From Superficieibacter sp. HKU1 (GTDB lineage: Bacteria; Pseudomonadota; Gammaproteobacteria; Enterobacterales; Enterobacteriaceae), in contig NZ_CP119754.1 in NCBI RefSeq assembly GCF_029319185.1, positions 1,364,001 to 1,428,000 on the forward strand: DNA of 64,000 nt. Reading direction: 5' to 3'. Numbering within the stretch: position 1 is the stretch's first letter; the number at the start of each line of letters is the position of its first letter. The notes beneath the pieces were generated by a model. It searched no databases. It saw nothing but the letters and a program-made list of their open reading frames with translations, and was not told where the DNA came from. Positions 24,217-32,544 of this stretch are shown here, in pieces. Position numbers and translations under genes: made by a program.

Positions 24217-24398
24217 CGCCACGCGAAATAGAGTTACTGACCATTGCCAAGCTCGAGCATGACGGCCACCAGCTCGAACCGGTAGAACTGCGGGAATTGA
24301 AGCGTCAGTTGGAAGATAGGGCGGTATTATCTCGGCGGTACCGTGAAATGATGACCGGCCCCGCATACCGATGGAGCAAGCCAGTACCGCGGCGGTGA
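24213..24398 (+). CDS. Small protein downstream of the lambdoid integrase
   Basis: 61 residues, charged and helical (MTPREIELLTIAKLEHDGHQ). It overlaps the integrase stop and has AGGGAG at the right distance. Function unknown; likely part of the integration module. Confidence 0.65.
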   Translation: MTPREIELLTIAKLEHDGHQLEPVELRELKRQLEDRAVLSRRYREMMTGPAYRWSKPVPRR

Positions 24399-24404
24399 GA
24401 GGTT

Positions 24405-24509
24405 GGGATAAACAGCCCTGTTTTGGGATAACTGGGATAACCTTGGGATAAACTTAAATGTGTAACATTTTGATAATAATGGTTTATTTTGAAGTTATCC
24501 CGTTATCCC
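24405..24509. repeat. Iteron cluster 2 (GGGATAAC), candidate second origin element
   Basis: GGGATAA (24405), GGGATAAC (24425), GGGATAAC (24434) and GGGATAA (24445) face GTTATCCC (24494) and GTTATCCC (24502) across 42 bp of AT-rich DNA. Same word and same layout as 12445-12540, 12 kb away. P4 likewise needs two separated iteron regions (ori and crr). Confidence 0.7.
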
Positions 24510-24678
24510 AAGAAAAAAGGTACTTTTTTGCTTATATAGAGAGTTGTGAAAGCGGGAGGCTTATTCTGTTAACAGTTAAAGCTAAGCTGATAGGTGCTCA
24601 GAGTAGTAGCCTTAATGGAATACTTAACCAATGATGAAGTTTATCAAACGCCACTAAAGTAGCTTCGCGACTAACTAG

Positions 24679-24822
24679 TTGGAGGAAAAGCGCCGGGCTG
24701 ATGCTGGCACGCAGAATGGCGTGCGCAGTGATGTATGCACCATCGAGCACCCTAAATATTGGATTGTTCTTGACGAATTTAAATGCCGCACTTACTTCAA
24801 ACCCGTGCCAGAAGAGGCTTAA
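24679..24822 (+). pseudogene. Remnant of an unidentified gene (C-terminal part)
   Basis: 47 codons open from a stop at 24676: LEEKRRADAGTQNGVRSDVC, then a well-formed end HPKYWIVLDEFKCRTYFKPV and PEEA. The first part matches the fragment near 20765. It also spans decayed GGTACGCA-like words (24706, 24720, 24732, spacing 14/12), so the array once lay inside this gene. Confidence 0.5.
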
Positions 24823-25106
24823 GGCTTAAAGGCCAGTTCTTCTCGTCAAAAATACGGTGCGCAGTACGCAGTCAGGTGCGCGGCAAAACTGCGCATTCGA
24901 CGTGCACACCACCTGACGAATTCTAAAGGCGGCATTGTAATCAGATGCTGATTATCAGCCAAACACACCGGGTAAATTGTGCGATGGAGAGTGCGCCATC
25001 ACGCAGAGTCTATAAATGGCATTTTACGATGGGCAATACCCGAGGTTATATGCGATTATTAACGATAGCAGACGTTGGTAGACTGAAATGATCGGGGGAG
25101 ACATCT
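24823..25106. other. Gene-free stretch before the toxin-antitoxin pair
   Basis: Contains more GTGCGCA/GTACGCA words (24855-24900) and presumably the promoter of the Panacea gene. No gene seen. Confidence 0.5.
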
Positions 25107-25541
25107 ATGGCGAGCGTAATTGATGCCGCTAAGTATATACTTGAAAAAACTGGCGAAATCACAGCCATGAAGCTTCAAAAGCTGTTGTATTACAGCCAGG
25201 CATGGGCTTTGGTATGGGATGAGGAAGAAATCTTTCCAGAAGAGTTTGAGGCTTGGGCGAATGGTCCCGTTAACAAACGCCTCTATAATATGCATCGAGG
25301 GATGTTCAAGGTAAACTCCGCAGATTTTAGTGACGGTGATACATCCAACTTGGGTGAAGACCATAAAGAAACCATAGATATAGTGCTCGATTTTTATGGT
25401 GATAAAACTGCTCAGTGGCTTAGTAATCTCACTCACAAAGAGGCGCCTTGGTTAGAAGCTAGGGGAGATATGCCGCCTATGGCCTCCTGCTCTGAGGTTA
25501 TAACCAAGGCCTCTATGGCTGAATATTATTCTTCCCTGTAA
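25107..25541 (+). CDS. Panacea-domain (SocA/DUF4065-like) antitoxin
   Basis: 144 residues. KLQKLLYYSQAWALVWDEEEIFPEEFEAWANGPV is the Panacea signature (quoted here in meaning: LQKLLYYSQAW and FEAWANGPV). Panacea proteins neutralise many unrelated toxin domains, usually encoded next door. The partner starts two bases after its stop. It is placed at the far end of the island as independent cargo with its own upstream gap. Known pairs act in element stability and some in phage defence; which applies here is open. Confidence 0.88.
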   Translation: MASVIDAAKYILEKTGEITAMKLQKLLYYSQAWALVWDEEEIFPEEFEAWANGPVNKRLYNMHRGMFKVNSADFSDGDTSNLGEDHKETIDIVLDFYGDKTAQWLSNLTHKEAPWLEARGDMPPMASCSEVITKASMAEYYSSL

Positions 25542-25543
25542 CT

Positions 25544-26143
25544 ATGTCGAAACAGCATATTCGCCTAGAACGCAAGCTAGCAAAGGCTGAAAAGAGGAAA
25601 GAGAAAGCTGTCCGCTTATCTGAGTCGTTTCAAGATTTAGCTATTAAAAATCAACCGAAAGTGGCATTTCTTCCCGATTTAGAAAAAATTCCAATCATTG
25701 GGTCCTCCTTTGGGACGCTTGACGTGCCAAAGCAGCCGGTAACAAATGAATCCGGCTCGCGCTTCGGTTGTTTAATGACGTGGTGTGCAAGGCATGCTGA
25801 TGTGAATGGCGAGTGGGGGTGGGGAGAGTTCAGACAATGGTCAGACTCTGAGTGGGCAGACCCCATAATTTTAAGCATGAATAGCCTTCAAGGATTAGAT
25901 TGGTATGAAATACAAAAGATGGCATCTGGTGAAAGGCATCTTATGCATCATGATCATGACATAACAGATTTATGTGATGAAGCCGTAGAAAGATGGATGG
26001 ATTTGGGTTACGAGCAGTTCGACACCATTTTTAGGTTCAGATTAGGGAATACTCGACGCGCATGGGGTATAGAGCTTCACGGGCATTTTTATCTAATTTG
26101 GTACGAAAGAAGGCACAAAATCTATCCAACCTCCAATCAGTGA
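25544..26143 (+). CDS. Putative Panacea-neutralised toxin
   Basis: 199 residues. The N-terminus is a basic, coiled-coil-like helix (RKLAKAEKRKEKAVRLSESF). The C-terminus is a compact beta domain (FRFRLGNTRRAWGIELHGHF then YLIWYERRHKIYPT). I recall similar C-terminal ends in small prophage-borne proteins but cannot name a biochemical activity. The two-base gap to the Panacea gene makes it the expected toxin. No signal peptide or membrane helix, so a membrane toxin is unlikely. Confidence 0.7.
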   Translation: MSKQHIRLERKLAKAEKRKEKAVRLSESFQDLAIKNQPKVAFLPDLEKIPIIGSSFGTLDVPKQPVTNESGSRFGCLMTWCARHADVNGEWGWGEFRQWSDSEWADPIILSMNSLQGLDWYEIQKMASGERHLMHHDHDITDLCDEAVERWMDLGYEQFDTIFRFRLGNTRRAWGIELHGHFYLIWYERRHKIYPTSNQ

Positions 26144-26489
26144 CCATTCATCACATCAGCGGACGAAGCCAGCAGCTCCGCGCAGATAGCTAGATACTAT
26201 GTCTGCAGTATGGCAGCCAGTTTATCGGCACGATGCCCCTAGCGCCTCCACGCGCTGTAAATGTCCTTATCCCATGCCCAACCCGCTTTGGTTTGATATC
26301 CAGCCTCATTGAACCGCTCAGCGATGATAGGGCCATTGTCAAAAACTGCCGGATGGTATCGACAATAATTCAGATGACCACCGTTTCATTGCATGGTTGG
26401 GGCGGAATTCTCTGTTTACTATCGGTTAAAGCTGCAGCGACTACCTCCATTCGCCAACCATCGGCAGCATACGGGACTATAGGTTATTC
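26144..26489 (-). other. Decayed sequence, minus-strand gene debris
   Basis: On the minus strand, pieces such as IIAERFNEAGYQTKAGW and DKDIYSAWRR...HRADKLAAILQT appear in shifting frames. That suggests a gene broken by several frameshifts and stops. The plus-strand open frame here has no protein-like features. Confidence 0.4.
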
Positions 26490-26615
26490 TCAGGATGCGC
26501 GAAGGCGGGCAGTAAGCCACGTTGTTCTGTCCTCGCCAGCGGACTGTGTAGCCTGATTAAAGTCGTCCTGTAAATGTGCTGGAACGCGGAAAGCTACCAG
26601 ATTGGATTTACTCAT
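26490..26615 (-). CDS. Small ribbon-helix-helix-like protein
   Basis: 41 residues: NLVAFRVPAHLQDDFNQATQ followed by SAGEDRTTWLTARLRAS. One beta strand and two helices, the size and pattern of a ribbon-helix-helix DNA-binding domain or an orphan antitoxin. The ribosome binding site is weak. It is the last gene before the right end of the island. Confidence 0.55.
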   Translation of the reverse strand: MSKSNLVAFRVPAHLQDDFNQATQSAGEDRTTWLTARLRAS

Positions 26616-26875
26616 TTCGGGGCTGCTGTATCAGTGTTTAATGCTTATACAGCAAACCACTGGATAACGTTGTTATACGAAATAGGGCGCGGCAATATTA
26701 CTGCAAGGCTACGGTAAGGGCGCGGGGAGGTTGCGAGTAGGATACAGGGATGGCAACTGATGAAAAAATGCGCCCAAAAGCAGGTCACAAAAACAATTGG
26801 GGGCATTAAAGGGGGCATGTCATAAAAATTAACTGAATTTAAACTATTTAAAACAATATCTTATATTATTATATT
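26616..26875. other. Right-end attachment region
   Basis: No gene. Contains two GGGGGCAT words (about 26800-26820) that mirror those beside the integrase, and AT-rich DNA up to attR. Confidence 0.5.
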
Positions 26876-26889
26876 GAATCCTGTAGGGC
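26876..26889 (+). repeat. attR core
   Basis: GAATCCTGTAGGGC, identical to the tRNA-internal copy at 3303-3316; the sequence diverges on both sides (CCATTTTT instead of GTACCATT). Confidence 0.85.
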
Positions 26890-26971
26890 CATTTTTCCTG
26901 ATCTTTCGTTTCAAAAAAATATCTCAGCTTGCCCGAAAGACGTAACGGAACGAGAGAGGCCGCTCCGCAAC

Positions 26972-27442
26972 TCACAAAAGCTTATTCATATTTATCCCCG
27001 TGACGCAAAACCCATTCGCTGAGTACAGCTGTCTGGCCTGCTGATTACCCTCGGCAACGCGTAGTTTCACCTGGATGAACCCTTCCTCACGCAGTTTTTG
27101 CTCAAGTACCTTCATGGCTGCGCTTCCATAACCTTGACGTCTGAAGCGCTCAAAAATACAAAAGTCATTGATATACGCCGACTTCAGCACGCTGTCGGCC
27201 TTGTACCAGAAATAGCCAATATGCTGTGGCATACTCTCCTGCTGAAGAGTGATGCACAGGACAATCTGGTCCGGCGTCTGTTCGGCCTGCGGAAAACTCT
27301 GTTCCGCATCACGGGTGGCCTGCGCCAGCGCGTCCTGCTCCGGGAGGCGATAATTCACCGTGATTTCAGCGGCGTAATCCTGAATAAAATAGTCAATAAA
27401 AGCAGAAAACTCGTCCTTATGGATTGGCCTTAACGCGATCAT
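26972..27442 (-). CDS. GNAT-family N-acetyltransferase
   Basis: 156 residues. The acetyl-CoA loop is in RRQGYGSAAMKVLEQ, and the C-terminus (VKLRVAEGNQQARQLYSANGF) is the usual GNAT strand and helix. Standalone cytosolic acetyltransferase; substrate unknown. It is the first chromosomal gene after the island and reads towards it. Confidence 0.88.
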   Translation of the reverse strand: MIALRPIHKDEFSAFIDYFIQDYAAEITVNYRLPEQDALAQATRDAEQSFPQAEQTPDQIVLCITLQQESMPQHIGYFWYKADSVLKSAYINDFCIFERFRRQGYGSAAMKVLEQKLREEGFIQVKLRVAEGNQQARQLYSANGFCVTGINMNKLL

Positions 27443-27455
27443 GTTGTCTCCTGTG

Positions 27456-27483
27456 CGGGCTTAGTGACAAAGCCCGTTTTTTT
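27456..27483 (+). terminator. Hairpin with T tract
   Basis: CGGGCTT-agtgaca-AAGCCCG followed by seven T on the plus strand. No plus-strand gene ends here; it may block read-through from the island into the ASCH gene. Confidence 0.5.
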
Positions 27484-27603
27484 ATGATGATATCCTCAGT
27501 CCCGGTTATCAACGCCCACTATATTTGGCAGGCAAACCGCCGTTATCTTGCTGAATAGCTGTGGTAAGGTCACTACCCCTGAACCCACATTAATGGCTAA
27601 ACC

Positions 27604-28026
27604 ATGCTTTCAGCGCTTGATAAATTAAAATCCCGCTATCCACACGCGCACGTCTGGTCGTTTGGCGATTCTGCTGAAATGGCAGACGAACTGGTACAAC
27701 TGGTGATTGCAGGTGACAAAAAAGCCAGCTGTGGTTCATTAGCCGCCTGGTCGCAGGGTGAGGAGGCGATCTCTCCGGGAGACTATCATATCGTTCTGGA
27801 TGGCAGTGACCATCCGGCCTGTGTGATCAGAACCATCAGCCTGAAACTGATCCGCTTTAACGAGGTCACCGCGCAGGATGCCGCCGCAGAGGGTGAGGGT
27901 GATAAGAGCCTGCAATACTGGCGTAAAAGCCATCAGGCATTTTTTACGCGAGAAGGGACGTTCAGCGAAGAGATGGAATTAATTTTCGAAACCTTTTTGC
28001 TGGTCGAATCCGTTCAGCGCGATTAA
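27604..28026 (+). CDS. ASCH-domain protein
   Basis: 140 residues with the ASCH fold: SFGDSAEMADELVQLVIAGDKKASCG (the G-x-K-x-x-x motif in GDKKAS), then VIRTISLKLIRFNEV. ASCH proteins are small RNA-binding or N4-acetylcytidine-type amidohydrolase relatives. Single gene flanked by gaps. Confidence 0.85.
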   Translation: MLSALDKLKSRYPHAHVWSFGDSAEMADELVQLVIAGDKKASCGSLAAWSQGEEAISPGDYHIVLDGSDHPACVIRTISLKLIRFNEVTAQDAAAEGEGDKSLQYWRKSHQAFFTREGTFSEEMELIFETFLLVESVQRD

Positions 28027-28210
28027 CAGGCGTTACACGTTATCGGGATATCACCGTTACCGTGATGTCCTGATAAATAGTGTTATTCGAGTTCCTGCCC
28101 CAGAGTAAATCGTTTTTCCCTTTACATCCTCATTAGTTACAACATACTTTAAAGGCATCCTCATCCAGACAGGTTGGCCTCGATCCTGAAATAATATTCT
28201 TTAATGCCGG

Positions 28211-28240
28211 ACCAATTGTTCTTAATTCAGAACAATTGGT
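28211..28240. promoter_or_regulatory. Perfect 12-bp inverted repeat
   Basis: ACCAATTGTTCT-taattc-AGAACAATTGGT. No T tract follows, so a protein-binding site is more likely than a terminator. The regulator is unknown. Confidence 0.55.
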
Positions 28241-28440
28241 ATTTATCTTAAAACAGAGAAACCGTTATTTTGGTATTGCTCAAGAAATTAATCATATTGT
28301 TTTTTATTATTTTTATTTCCATTCAAAACAATGCATTAGATTAAATAATCGGCGATTTAATAACTTATTTCAATCCCTGTAATGTGACCCGACTCATAAA
28401 ATCATTTTATCGCGATGGACGCCTGCCGATATTTCCTCCT

Positions 28441-28463
28441 ATTGTATATGTATTGTATACAAT
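28441..28463. promoter_or_regulatory. Likely GntR/FadR-type operator
   Basis: ATTGTATACAAT (28452-28463), preceded by a half-match ATTGTATAT. TTGTATACAA is the typical operator shape for the FCD branch of GntR regulators, and such a gene is the second of the operon starting 150 bp downstream. Confidence 0.6.
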
Positions 28464-28612
28464 TCGTTTTTAATTATTTTTGCAGGTTCACACATTAAAA
28501 GTACGTGTATTTTCCTGAGTCGCCAACACCGTTTTATATTAGCCATTTATCACTCTGTAAATACATATAAAAAACATGGTCTTTATACTGATAATTAATG
28601 AGGTCAGCTGCA

Positions 28613-29965
28613 ATGCAACTGGAAAATTCAAAACCTATTGCTGTACAAAGCGAAACCCGTACTAAAAGAACAAATGTGCGCTGGCTGGTGGTCGCCATGC
28701 TGTTTTTTATGACGCTTATCAACTACGCCGACCGTTCGTCCATCTCGCTGGCCGGTCCGCAAATGGCCAAAGATCTTGGGCTTAGCCCGGTGGATATGGG
28801 CATTATCTTCTCCGCTTTTGGCTGGGCGTACGTCATGTTCCAGCTACCCGGCGGCTGGCTGCTGGATAAATTTGGTTCCAGACTTATCTACAGCCTGAGT
28901 ATTTTCTTCTGGTCGCTGTTTACCTTAATGACCGGTCTGGCAGGCTTTGTGACTGGCGCGACGGCGGTAGCGTTTATTTTCGCCATGCGTTTTATGGTCG
29001 GCACTTCTGAAGCACCATCCTTTCCGGCCAATAGCCGTATTGTCGCCTCGTGGTTCCCGGCCTCCGAGCGCGGCACGGCGGCGGCGATTTTCAACTCGGC
29101 GCAGTATGGCTCGACGGTGTTCTTTGCGCCGTTAATGGGCTGGCTGGCCCATACCTGGGGCTGGCATTCGGTCTTTACGGTGCTCGGTTTACTGGGGATC
29201 GCTTTCCTGCCGCTGTTCCGTAAAATCGTGAAAAGCCCGAAAGAACATCCCCAGGTGAACGACGCGGAAATTGAGTATATTTCTGCTGGCGGCGCGCTCA
29301 TTTCGCTGGATGAAAATAAGGCCGCACAGCAAACGCCGGAGGGGCCAAAGTTACGCTATCTTAAGCAGCTTCTTAGCAGCCGCATGATGCTCGGGACCTA
29401 CCTGGCGCAGTATTGTCTGAACGCCATTGGCTTCTTCTTTATTACCTGGTTCCCCATCTATCTGGTGCAGGAAAAAAACATGTCCATCATGAAAGCGGGC
29501 ATGGTGGCGGCCATTCCGGCGATATGCGGGTTCCTTGGCGGGTTGCTCGGCGGTTTCTTCTCCGATTTTCTGATCAAAAAAGGCGTTTCCGTTTCAGTGG
29601 CACGTAAGATCCCCATTATTAGCGGGATGATGCTGTGCTGTGTGATGGTGCTGTGTAATTACACCGATTCAGAAACGGCGGTGATCGCGATTATGGCGAT
29701 GTCCTTCCTCGGAAAAGGCATCGGCGGTATGGGCTGGACGATTAATACGGATACCGCGCCGCGTGAAATCGCTGGCTTGTCTGGCAGCATGTTAAATACC
29801 TTCAGTAACGCTTCAAGTATTACCACGCCAATCATTACCGGCTACATTCTGGATATCACCGGATCGTTTCATGCGGTGCTCTGGTTTGTCATTTCTCATG
29901 CTGTAATGGTTATTTTCTTCTATTTATTCATGGTAGGAAAAATTCAGCGTCTGGTTCTCAAATAA
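28613..29965 (+). CDS. MFS transporter, anion:cation symporter family (galactonate/hexuronate type)
   Basis: 450 residues, 12 predicted membrane helices, N-terminal signature NYADRSSISLAGPQMAKDLG typical of ExuT/GarP/DgoT-like sugar-acid:H+ symporters. It would import the acid sugar degraded by the enzymes downstream. The start at MQLEN is preferred over an in-frame ATG 15 bases upstream because of GAGGT at a usable distance. It heads the operon with the GntR gene 20 bp later. Confidence 0.9.
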   Translation: MQLENSKPIAVQSETRTKRTNVRWLVVAMLFFMTLINYADRSSISLAGPQMAKDLGLSPVDMGIIFSAFGWAYVMFQLPGGWLLDKFGSRLIYSLSIFFWSLFTLMTGLAGFVTGATAVAFIFAMRFMVGTSEAPSFPANSRIVASWFPASERGTAAAIFNSAQYGSTVFFAPLMGWLAHTWGWHSVFTVLGLLGIAFLPLFRKIVKSPKEHPQVNDAEIEYISAGGALISLDENKAAQQTPEGPKLRYLKQLLSSRMMLGTYLAQYCLNAIGFFFITWFPIYLVQEKNMSIMKAGMVAAIPAICGFLGGLLGGFFSDFLIKKGVSVSVARKIPIISGMMLCCVMVLCNYTDSETAVIAIMAMSFLGKGIGGMGWTINTDTAPREIAGLSGSMLNTFSNASSITTPIITGYILDITGSFHAVLWFVISHAVMVIFFYLFMVGKIQRLVLK

Positions 29966-29985
29966 ACCCGGTAGCATAAAGGTGG

Positions 29986-30708
29986 ATGTCCATTATGGTA
30001 ATAGCAGATACACCTGATACTAAAAGATCGTTGAGTCTGGTCGCGTATGACGAAATTAAAACGATGATCCTCAACCTGCATCTGAAGCCCGGCGCATCGA
30101 TTACGGAAATGTGGCTTATTGAGCGGCTGCAAATGAGCAGGACGCCAATCCGGGAAGCACTGTATCGACTCCAGCAGGAGCATTTTGTCGAGCTGGCACC
30201 GCGTAAAGGCTGGTTTGTCAGTGAAATAAAACTTACGGATATCAAAGAACTGTATGTGATCCGTGAAGCGCTGGAGGGGATTTCCGCACGCCATGCGGCA
30301 GAGCGGATTAGCGACGACGAACTGGTCAATATGGAGCAGTACCTCGATTCATTGCAGGTTTTGCTGGAGGAAGATGAAGAGTCGGTCGACGATCCGGGTG
30401 ATTCTATTCATAACCTGATATTCCGTTTTTCCGGTAATGATTTAATTAACGAGGTAATGTGTATTCACCTTGAACGCCTGCAAATGTTCCATTTAATCAC
30501 CAGCAGTCTGCCGGGCCGAAAATACCAGTCGTGGATTGAACACCGGGAGATATTTTTTGCACTAAAAGCCCGCGATGGCGAACTGGCAGAAAATGTTATG
30601 CGTAAGCATATTCGTAGCAGCCTGGAAAGCCTGTTACAGAGTTTGATTGAAAACAAAATCGACTATCAAAAGGCAATAAACCAGTCACGGCCAGGTCAGT
30701 TGAAATAA
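29986..30708 (+). CDS. GntR/FadR-family transcriptional regulator
   Basis: 240 residues. The N-terminal winged helix (YDEIKTMILNLHLKPGASI ... MSRTPIREALYRLQ) is followed by an FCD ligand-binding helical domain (REALEGISARHAAE, IHNLIFRFSGN, HREIFFALKARDGE). It should repress the sugar-acid operon through the TTGTATACAA-like site upstream, with a pathway intermediate as inducer. The gene lies inside the operon it probably controls. Confidence 0.92.
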   Translation: MSIMVIADTPDTKRSLSLVAYDEIKTMILNLHLKPGASITEMWLIERLQMSRTPIREALYRLQQEHFVELAPRKGWFVSEIKLTDIKELYVIREALEGISARHAAERISDDELVNMEQYLDSLQVLLEEDEESVDDPGDSIHNLIFRFSGNDLINEVMCIHLERLQMFHLITSSLPGRKYQSWIEHREIFFALKARDGELAENVMRKHIRSSLESLLQSLIENKIDYQKAINQSRPGQLK

Positions 30709-30734
30709 CAGCGACAACGACGAAGGAGTCAGGA

Positions 30735-32537
30735 ATGAAAAAAGTTATTCTTTTCGGTGTGGACGGGTTATCAATGCCCCTTCTGCAACGTTATGCCGGG
30801 GAAGGTGCACTGCCACATATTGCGCAGATGCTGAAGCAGGGTGCGGCCACGGAATTGCTGCCGTTTATCTCCGCCTGGGGCGATATCAACTTCGTGACCT
30901 TTCTGAGCGGGCAGGCGGTGGGCACCTCATGGATCGGGCAGGGGATGCCGCAGGACAACGCGCTTACCGGAAATTTGCTGGAGCAGATGAGCAGGCGGGA
31001 TCTCCGCGCGGCGCTGGTGCATTTTCCGGAAAGCATCAACGCCGATAAAGCCCATTTCAGCTATGCGCCCTACTGGGGCCGCAGTGAAGCCTGGCCGGCG
31101 GAAATCTTCAAACCTATGGGCTACACCACCCATTACGCGGCGCGGACCGGTGATAAGCAGGTAAAACAGCAAAAACTCGGTTGGCCGCCCAACTCCGCGC
31201 TGGCCTATCACGACAAAGGCGCATGGCAACCGCTGAATAAAACGGCGGAAGGCTATCAGTTTACGATGAGCGGTAATCAGGGCGAGTCGGTGACCGCCAC
31301 GCTAACCGCGCAGGAGAGCAAACCGTTGCTGCAACTGGCCGGGCGCACCTTACCACTGGAACCGCAGACCTGGAGCGAGTGGATCACGCTTGATGCGGCA
31401 GGCACGGCCTGTCAGGTGCGCTTTTACATCGGCGCATTCGATCCGGCAAATGATGATGTTGAGATCCTGCAAAGTCAGGTGACGCATCCCCGGCGGCTGT
31501 CGGCACATCCGCAGGCGGACAATCTGGTAAACGTTTCCGCACCGTTTTACAGCAAATGGGTGGTCAAAGCGTCACCGCAGGAGGCGTATTTGTCCGCCAC
31601 CCTCCAGGAAGCGGAAGAGCAATCGCTGTGGCTGGTCAACAGTGCGCTGGAGCTGACTCAGCGACAGAATTATTCCCTGTGGGCGACCGTTCACCGCCTC
31701 GTTGATGAATCCCATCACAATTGTCTCGGCCAGTGCGACCCGGCCTCGCCGTTCTACGATCCCGCCCAGGCGGAGAGTTACGATGACGTGATGCGTCAGT
31801 GCTATCAGGTGCTGGACCGCTCGATCGGCAAACTGATGCAGGAGATGGACAACGACACCGTGCTGATGCTGGCCTCCGATCACGGCGCGGTGCCTAACAG
31901 CTATATGTGCGACATCTATCGCTATCTGGAAAAACAGCAGCTGGTGACGCTTAACGAGGATGGTCTGCCGGACATGGCGCAAAGTCAGGTCTACCTGAAA
32001 GATGAACGCGGCGGTCTGGAGATCTTCGTTAACCTCGCCGGGCGAGAAGCCTCAGGCATCGTCAGCGAACAGGACTACGACGCGGTATGCGCCCGCACCT
32101 TACTGGCGCTGGGCAACTGGCAGGTTGACGACAATGGCGTCACGCGTAACGCCGTGAGTCTGGCGCTGCTGAAAGACGATGCGGTGGGGATCGGTTTCTG
32201 GGGCGAGTGCGCGGGCGATATCGTGTTCGCCTATAACAGCGGCTTTGTCTGGGGCGTTAGCCGGGGCAAAGAAGATATCTGTCCGGTTGAGGTGCCGGGG
32301 GCAAACCACGGGCCGCAAAAACCGACCGCCGAGACCACGCTCTCCAGCAATTACGGCGCGCTGCTGATGTATGGCGCAGGCGTCCGCCAGGGCTATTACC
32401 GCGACCGTAAAACGCTGGGGCCACACACCATGACCGCCCCGGCGGCGACCATTGCCCATCTGCTTGGCTTACCGCTGGACACCCTCGATGGGCGCGTCAT
32501 GCACGATATGATTTTGTCACCGAACTCAGGCGTATGA
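30735..32537 (+). CDS. Alkaline-phosphatase-superfamily phosphodiesterase-like enzyme
   Basis: 600 residues, cytosolic. Metal sites of the superfamily are visible: the N-terminal FGVDGLS aspartate, DESHHN (~330), LASDHGAV (~378) and GANHGPQKP (~520). In type I phosphodiesterases the nucleophile Thr/Ser lies in a segment before a TLLTG-like turn; here that part reads SAWGDINFVTFLSGQ and the nucleophile is not obvious. It sits in the middle of a sugar-acid operon, where a phosphatase is not expected. It may release the sugar acid from a phosphate or sulfate ester or a phosphodiester. GGAG precedes the start. Confidence 0.8.
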   Translation: MKKVILFGVDGLSMPLLQRYAGEGALPHIAQMLKQGAATELLPFISAWGDINFVTFLSGQAVGTSWIGQGMPQDNALTGNLLEQMSRRDLRAALVHFPESINADKAHFSYAPYWGRSEAWPAEIFKPMGYTTHYAARTGDKQVKQQKLGWPPNSALAYHDKGAWQPLNKTAEGYQFTMSGNQGESVTATLTAQESKPLLQLAGRTLPLEPQTWSEWITLDAAGTACQVRFYIGAFDPANDDVEILQSQVTHPRRLSAHPQADNLVNVSAPFYSKWVVKASPQEAYLSATLQEAEEQSLWLVNSALELTQRQNYSLWATVHRLVDESHHNCLGQCDPASPFYDPAQAESYDDVMRQCYQVLDRSIGKLMQEMDNDTVLMLASDHGAVPNSYMCDIYRYLEKQQLVTLNEDGLPDMAQSQVYLKDERGGLEIFVNLAGREASGIVSEQDYDAVCARTLLALGNWQVDDNGVTRNAVSLALLKDDAVGIGFWGECAGDIVFAYNSGFVWGVSRGKEDICPVEVPGANHGPQKPTAETTLSSNYGALLMYGAGVRQGYYRDRKTLGPHTMTAPAATIAHLLGLPLDTLDGRVMHDMILSPNSGV

Positions 32538-32544
32538 GGACACT

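Larger units (their letters stand above)
3303..26889. mobile_element. P4/PICI-like satellite island integrated in tRNA-Arg(UCU)
   Basis: A 23.6-kb insertion between two copies of GAATCCTGTAGGGC, the first inside the tRNA 3' half. The integrase lies next to the tRNA, the classic arrangement of P4-like elements. Contents in order: integrase, AT-rich accessory gene, AlpA, Rha-like and Icd/Ash-type genes, alpha-like primase-helicase, iteron cluster, SSB, ProQ/FinO-like protein, a secreted protein, tape measure protein, TerS-like protein, repeat-rich region, Xis-Int pair, second iteron cluster and a Panacea toxin-antitoxin pair. No capsid, portal, lysis or complete large terminase gene is visible, so it should depend on a helper phage if it is mobile at all. 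Confidence 0.88.
28027..28597. other. AT-rich regulatory gap before the sugar-acid operon
   Basis: 570 bp without a gene. It holds two palindromes (28211-28240 and 28441-28463, listed separately) and must contain the operon promoter. Confidence 0.6.

Noticed and set aside
26233..26556. Plus-strand open frame of 107 codons near the right end of the island
   Set aside because: No ribosome binding site or recognisable features; the minus strand carries better protein-like fragments in the same DNA.
30735..32537. Naming the phosphodiesterase-like gene as a known phosphatase or sulfatase
   Set aside because: Metal-binding motifs are present, but the nucleophile region does not match either family, so only the superfamily is claimed.
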